Source of the DNA: an uncultured Acidobacteriia bacterium
GTDB lineage: Bacteria > Acidobacteriota > Terriglobia > Bryobacterales > Bryobacteraceae
Direction of reading: 5' to 3'
DNA: 64,000 nt
NCBI GenBank assembly: GCA_903900705.1
Contig: CAIUOG010000166.1
Coordinates: 22,350-86,349 of the forward strand
The notes beneath the pieces were generated by a model. That model ran no database searches. It was not told the DNA's origin and saw only the letters and a program-made list of their open reading frames with translations. Position 1 is the first letter of the stretch. Every line of letters starts with the position of its first letter. Shown one piece after another: positions 60,221 to 64,000 of the stretch. A program made the position numbers and the translations under genes.

Positions 60221-62569
60221 TTATTCGGCGCGCAGGCAGACCACCGGGTCCACTTTCGTCGCGCGGCGGGCGGGGAACCAGCAGCCTATAAGTCCGACGA
60301 GGAGCAGCAGGGCTGCGCCGGCGAGGAATGAAACAGGGTCGCGCGGTGTTATGCCAAAGAGCAGGCTTTCAACGAAACGGCTCAGAATCCAGGCGCCCGC
60401 GACGCCGAGCACTACGCCGATGATAATCAGGCGCAGGCCTCCTCCCAGGATCGACACGACCACATCCGCTGCCTGCGCGCCAAGAGCCATACGGATGCCG
60501 AACTCGCGCGTCCGGTAGCTGACCGAGTACGACATCATGCCGAAGATGCCGATTCCGGTGAGCGTCAGAGCCACGGCGGCGAAGATGCTGAGCAACGCCA
60601 TATAGAGGCGTGGAGTGGCGATGGTTTCGGACACTCGGGCCTCCATGGTAGCGACATCGGAGACGGGCTGATCCGGATAGAGTTCATACACGGTCCGGCG
60701 CAGCGCGGAGGCGAGGCTGACGGGATCGGCCTGGGTGCGAAGCAGCAGCGTTGCGCCGGGGGCGGGGCCCAGGAACTGGGTGAAGGGGGTGTAGAGTTCG
60801 GGGTCGGCGTGGGCCCCGGGTGTTTTGCCATGCATGTCGGCGACGATGCCGACAATGGTGGTGTCCTTGGGCAGCGCCAGGAGTTGGCCCACGGGGCTGC
60901 GGTCGGGAAAGTATTTGCGCGCAAAGGCGGCATTGACCATGGCCACTTTGGCCGCTGCGCCGTCGTCGCGGGGGGTGAAGTTTCGTCCGGCGAGAACAGG
61001 CGTTCCCATGGCGGGGAAGTAGCCTGCGCTCACGGCGCGGAAATTGACGGGAAGCTCCTCGTTCGGCTGTTCTGGCAGGGCAAAGGTGAGACTGACGTTG
61101 ATCTGGCCCAGGGGGATGGCCGTAGCGAGGCCTGCGGCGCGAACGCCGGGCAGTTGGCTGCCGTGTTCCAGGATGGAGGCGAGGCGGCGGGTGAGCGCCG
61201 GCTTGTCCTTGCTCAACTGTGTACTGGCGGGAACCATGGCGGAAAGGATATGGTCCGGCCGGAAACCCGTCTCAACCTGGGCCAGGGAGACGAAGCTGCG
61301 GATGAGCAGGCCTGCGCCGATGAGAAGGGTCAGCGAGAGCGCGACCTCGGCAACGATCAGGGCTCCGCGCCATGACAGGCGGCTGGCTTTGAGATGCAGT
61401 CGGGAGAGCAGCAGGGCGGGGCCGAGTCCGGAGACAAACGCGGTCAGAGTGCTCAGGACCAGGGCGAAGCGGAGAACGGCAAAGTCGAGACGGGTTTGGT
61501 CGAGCCGTCCGACCGGGAAATGCTCGGGCAGCAAAGCGATCAGGGCCCGGTTGCCGGCCCAGGCGAGGGCGATGCCGGTTACGCCTCCAAACACGGCGAT
61601 GACTGCGCTTTCGGTGAGGATCTGCCGGATCAGCCGTTCCCGCGTTGCGCCGAGCGCGCTGCGCACAGCGAATTCAACCTCCCTCTTTGCGCTGCGGGCG
61701 ATCACCAGATTGGCCACGTTGAGGCAGCCGATGAGGACAAGCAGACCCACGGCGCCGCAGAGCATCACAAAGGCGGAATACATCTTCTCGTCCCGTTCGA
61801 CGAACGGCTTCAGTTCGATGCGGATGTGGCGGCGGCTTTCAGGGTAGGACTGCAGCAGGGCGGGGAGGATGCGGTTCAACTCCGCCTGCGCGGTTCGAAG
61901 TGTCACGCCGGGCCGGAGGCGGGCGATGGTGCTGACCTTGGTCCCAGGTTCGGGCACTGGCTCGCGATCCGGTATCCACATATTGAAAAAGCTGCTGGGG
62001 GTCTGGAATTCCGGGGGCATGACGCCGACGATCTGCCAGGAGGCATTGTCGAGCATGACGCCGCGGCCAGGGATGGCGGGGTCGCCCTGGAACTGTTCGC
62101 GCCACAGGCGGGTGGAGATGACGAGAACGCGGGGGCTGCCGGGGTCGAAATCAGATGGCAGGAGGGTGCGGCCCAGGAGGGGCCGTGCGCCGAGGACCGT
62201 GAAAAATTCCCGCTGGACAACGCGGGCGTTGACCGCCGTGGCGCTTAGGAAGGCGGTTTCGCCGGTTCCCGTCATGGTGAGAGGGCGGAAGGGGCCGTAA
62301 GTTCCAATGAGTGCGAAGGAGGGAGCGAACTGCCGGAAGAAGCTGACGTCGCCCAGAGTGGCGTACGTGGTGCCACCCTCGGCGCGGGCTTTGACGATTT
62401 CGACGAGTCGGTCGGGTTCGGCGTAAGGGAGAGGGCGAAGGAAAACGGCGCGGAAAGCGCTGAAGACGGTGGTGTTGGCGCCAATGCCGAGGGCCAGCGA
62501 GAGGACGGCGGTGAGAAAGAAGGCCGGGCTTTTGCGCAGAATGCGCATGGCGAAGCGAAAGTCACCCAT
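60221..62569 (-). CDS. ADOP-family duplicated orphan ABC permease
   Basis: 782 aa, a second member of the family seen at 20 kb. FAMRILRKSPAFFLTAVLSLALGIGANTTVF opens it; a periplasmic MacB-core domain is followed by three helices, then the unit is repeated. ARRATKVDPVVCLRAE is the usual end. The two ADOPs differ along most of their length, so they are not a recent copy. No ATPase gene is next to it. Transport substrates of this family are unknown. Confidence 0.93.
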   Translation of the reverse strand: MGDFRFAMRILRKSPAFFLTAVLSLALGIGANTTVFSAFRAVFLRPLPYAEPDRLVEIVKARAEGGTTYATLGDVSFFRQFAPSFALIGTYGPFRPLTMTGTGETAFLSATAVNARVVQREFFTVLGARPLLGRTLLPSDFDPGSPRVLVISTRLWREQFQGDPAIPGRGVMLDNASWQIVGVMPPEFQTPSSFFNMWIPDREPVPEPGTKVSTIARLRPGVTLRTAQAELNRILPALLQSYPESRRHIRIELKPFVERDEKMYSAFVMLCGAVGLLVLIGCLNVANLVIARSAKREVEFAVRSALGATRERLIRQILTESAVIAVFGGVTGIALAWAGNRALIALLPEHFPVGRLDQTRLDFAVLRFALVLSTLTAFVSGLGPALLLSRLHLKASRLSWRGALIVAEVALSLTLLIGAGLLIRSFVSLAQVETGFRPDHILSAMVPASTQLSKDKPALTRRLASILEHGSQLPGVRAAGLATAIPLGQINVSLTFALPEQPNEELPVNFRAVSAGYFPAMGTPVLAGRNFTPRDDGAAAKVAMVNAAFARKYFPDRSPVGQLLALPKDTTIVGIVADMHGKTPGAHADPELYTPFTQFLGPAPGATLLLRTQADPVSLASALRRTVYELYPDQPVSDVATMEARVSETIATPRLYMALLSIFAAVALTLTGIGIFGMMSYSVSYRTREFGIRMALGAQAADVVVSILGGGLRLIIIGVVLGVAGAWILSRFVESLLFGITPRDPVSFLAGAALLLLVGLIGCWFPARRATKVDPVVCLRAE

Positions 62570-62638
62570 TGCAACTCACTATATAGGCGTTGGGACACCG
62601 CGGGGCGGAGAAGTGTTCCCAGGGATATAAGCAAAGCT

Positions 62639-63325
62639 TCAGGGAATCAGGGCGTCCAGATAGCCTTCCTCGCGGTTGAAAATGGGGATCTCGCGATCCG
62701 TGTGCCAGCTGCCGCCGGTGTGTCGCACAATGCGACCGCGTTTGAAATCCGCCGGTTCCTTCGCCCAGTTCAGGCCTTTGGCGTGGAGCATGTCGTGCTT
62801 CTCCGCAGTCGATTTCCCCACGAGCTCCTTGTGAGGAAAGTGAGCGGAAGCGAGCATGTTCAGGCTGTTGGCAGAGGCGTCCAGTTGTCGCCAGAGGAAA
62901 TAGCGGGCCACTTCCGCGCGCCGGGAAATCACCATAACGCGGGCGTCGAACGCGGCCACCTTTTCGGACTGGAAAACCTTGTTAAATGCGCCGGTGAAGA
63001 GGCTGGCGGAGACGGAGACGATTTTCTGTACATTTCCATCGAACCAGAGATGCGCGTTTTCCTGCTCGAAATCCGTTAACAGAAAAGAGTACTCGTCGCT
63101 CTGGCCGTACGCGAACCGGCAGCCGATGATTTCCTGGCAGAGGTGCAGGGCGGCGTGGTCGAGAGCGTCGGCGAGTGGGCGGCAGTACGGTCGTTCGAAG
63201 CCGACGGTGAACTTGTGAAAGCCGCGGCCATCAATGCGGATGACGAAGTAAGAGCGGCGCGGCAGGTAGAGGCGCAGGGCGTCTTCGTAATCCTGCTTCA
63301 TGCGATGTCCGAGTTCGTCTTTCAT
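62639..63325 (-). CDS. Thg1-family tRNA(His) guanylyltransferase-like protein
   Basis: 228 aa. VIRIDGRGFHKFT and YGQSDEYSFLL carry the metal-binding Asp/Glu residues of Thg1, a 3'-5' nucleotide-adding polymerase related to the palm of DNA polymerases. SVSASLFTGAFNKVF, FDARVMVIS and NSLNMLASAHFPHKELVGKS continue the family pattern, and GSWHTDREIPIFN ends it. In eukaryotes Thg1 adds G-1 to tRNA-His; bacterial and archaeal Thg1-like proteins can repair 5'-truncated tRNA. The ATG at 63325 gives the expected length. It is divergent from a PIN-domain gene, a nuclease fold; a functional link is only a thought. Confidence 0.93.
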   Translation of the reverse strand: MKDELGHRMKQDYEDALRLYLPRRSYFVIRIDGRGFHKFTVGFERPYCRPLADALDHAALHLCQEIIGCRFAYGQSDEYSFLLTDFEQENAHLWFDGNVQKIVSVSASLFTGAFNKVFQSEKVAAFDARVMVISRRAEVARYFLWRQLDASANSLNMLASAHFPHKELVGKSTAEKHDMLHAKGLNWAKEPADFKRGRIVRHTGGSWHTDREIPIFNREEGYLDALIP

Positions 63326-63392
63326 GGCCTGTCTTTCATGGATTCCTGGAGTGATGCGCGATGCTATCCCGATTGTGGCAAACTCGGGGTTC

Positions 63393-63797
63393 ATGCGAGT
63401 GGTGCTGGATACGAACGTGGTGCTTTCGGCCTGCCTGAAACCGGACGGGCTGGAGGGGCGGCTCGTGGCCATGGTTGTGGCCGGTGCGCTGGAAGCGTGT
63501 GTGACGGAAGAGGTTTGGGCGGAGTACCGGGACGTGTTGTTCCGGGAGAAATTCCGGGCGGTGCGGCTGCGGGCGGAGGAAGTGCTGGCGTCGCTTGAAC
63601 CCGTGCTGGTACGGGTGACCGGCGGAGAGCGCCTGGCCGTTGCCGGAGATGAAGATGATAACCGTTTTCTGGAGTGCGCGGTCGCCGGGGCGGCTGGGTT
63701 TCTGGTGACGGGCAATCTGCGCCACTATCCGGCGAGCTATGCAACGACGTCTGTGGTAAACGCGCGGCTTCTGTTTGAAACACGGGTTGTTGGGTAG
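63393..63797 (+). CDS. PIN-domain protein of the VapC-like COG1569 type
   Basis: 134 aa. VVLDTNVVLSA carries the first acid of a PIN ribonuclease, AGDEDDNRFLECA the later acids, and FLVTGNLRHYP the typical ending of this family. These proteins are annotated as toxins of toxin-antitoxin pairs, but no antitoxin-sized gene is seen next to it. The start ATG at 63393 fits the conserved N-terminus. The divergent neighbour is the Thg1-like gene, 67 bases away. Confidence 0.9.
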   Translation: MRVVLDTNVVLSACLKPDGLEGRLVAMVVAGALEACVTEEVWAEYRDVLFREKFRAVRLRAEEVLASLEPVLVRVTGGERLAVAGDEDDNRFLECAVAGAAGFLVTGNLRHYPASYATTSVVNARLLFETRVVG

Positions 63798-63836
63798 AGC
63801 TAAAATAACTTTGCGGAGTGTGTTCCGCCGGTTCCC

Positions 63837-64000
63837 ATGGAAAAAGTTGCGAAGGCCATGAACGGAGGGGTCCAGGGCCCCGCCCAGAGCGCGGGCGTCA
63901 GTCCGCTTGCGGCGGCGACGGCCGAGATCCAGCAACTGCGCAACACCATCACCGCGATGCGCGAGCAACTGGAAGGGGTCCGGTTCGCGGAGCAGCAGAA
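63837..64000 (+). CDS. Start of an unidentified gene, truncated by the window edge
   Basis: An open frame from ATG 63837 (or in-frame ATG 63858) continues to the end of the window, with 54 complete codons visible. Ala/Gly/Gln-rich residues are followed by a heptad-like stretch (EIQQLRNTITAMREQLEGV) that predicts a coiled coil. The ribosome-binding site is weak. No family can be assigned. Confidence 0.5.
   Translation, partial: MEKVAKAMNGGVQGPAQSAGVSPLAAATAEIQQLRNTITAMREQLEGVRFAEQQ

Overview
The window looks like a chromosomal segment from a soil acidobacterium of the Solibacter/Bryobacter type. This is inferred from content: a TonB-dependent receptor with an N-terminal carboxypeptidase-regulatory-like domain, two duplicated orphan ABC permeases (ADOP), a TIGR03435-type protein (FEVASVKPN motif), two proteins with Solibacter-type TIGR03437-like C-termini, two DUF1080 proteins, and Tat/secretory Gfo/Idh and TIM-barrel proteins. 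GC is high and coding is very dense: no gap exceeds 300 bases. I see no rRNA, tRNA, CRISPR array, insertion sequence or prophage.

Layout. 1-8.4 kb: a hybrid histidine kinase cut by the window edge, a large TonB-dependent receptor, two secreted proteins and an S4-domain RNA-binding protein. 8.4-13.2 kb: stress block with clpB and an hsp20, then a MATE exporter and a small zinc-ribbon protein. 13.2-18.2 kb: a tightly coupled larC-metG-tatD-polyprenyl synthase run. 18.2-23.2 kb: secreted proteins, an ADOP permease and an SDR. 22.5-29.3 kb: the most unusual locus, in which a Ras-like small GTPase, a hybrid kinase with receiver and HPt, a metallo-beta-lactamase/receiver fusion, a coiled-coil protein, an OmpA-type membrane protein and an SDR lie in one run with overlapping or touching genes. 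29.4-32.3 kb: beta carbonic anhydrase, a DUF1080 protein, a decayed glycosidase and an Rrf2 regulator. 32.6-34.6 kb: a GAF-like / PIG-L deacetylase / ANTAR operon divergent from the Rrf2 gene. 34.8-37.8 kb: a heme-motif protein, a TlpA-like protein and a DUF1566 protein. 37.8-42.8 kb: sugar-type oxidoreductases around a divergent, repeat-bearing promoter region. 42.8-45.5 kb: LytTR regulator, LytS-type kinase and two LiaI/LiaF-like membrane proteins, with paired direct repeats in their promoter. 45.7-52.2 kb: MrfA-like helicase, lipase-like protein, DDAH-like hydrolase and two thioredoxin-fold proteins. 52.3-55.9 kb: secreted Ig-like, NIPSNAP and UxuA-like proteins. 55.9-60.1 kb: a complete leuABCD operon whose leuA lacks the regulatory domain. 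60.2-64 kb: a second ADOP permease, a Thg1-family tRNA guanylyltransferase, a PIN-domain protein and the start of an unidentified gene.

How the parts work together: the secreted and TonB-linked proteins fit uptake and processing of plant-derived carbohydrate. Four signalling loci (hybrid kinase, GTPase cluster, Rrf2/ANTAR cluster, LytTR cluster) sit among housekeeping genes. The GTPase cluster and the Rrf2-GAF-PIG-L-ANTAR cluster are the best candidates for undescribed systems. All functional calls come from reading translated sequence and motif recognition; no database search was run.
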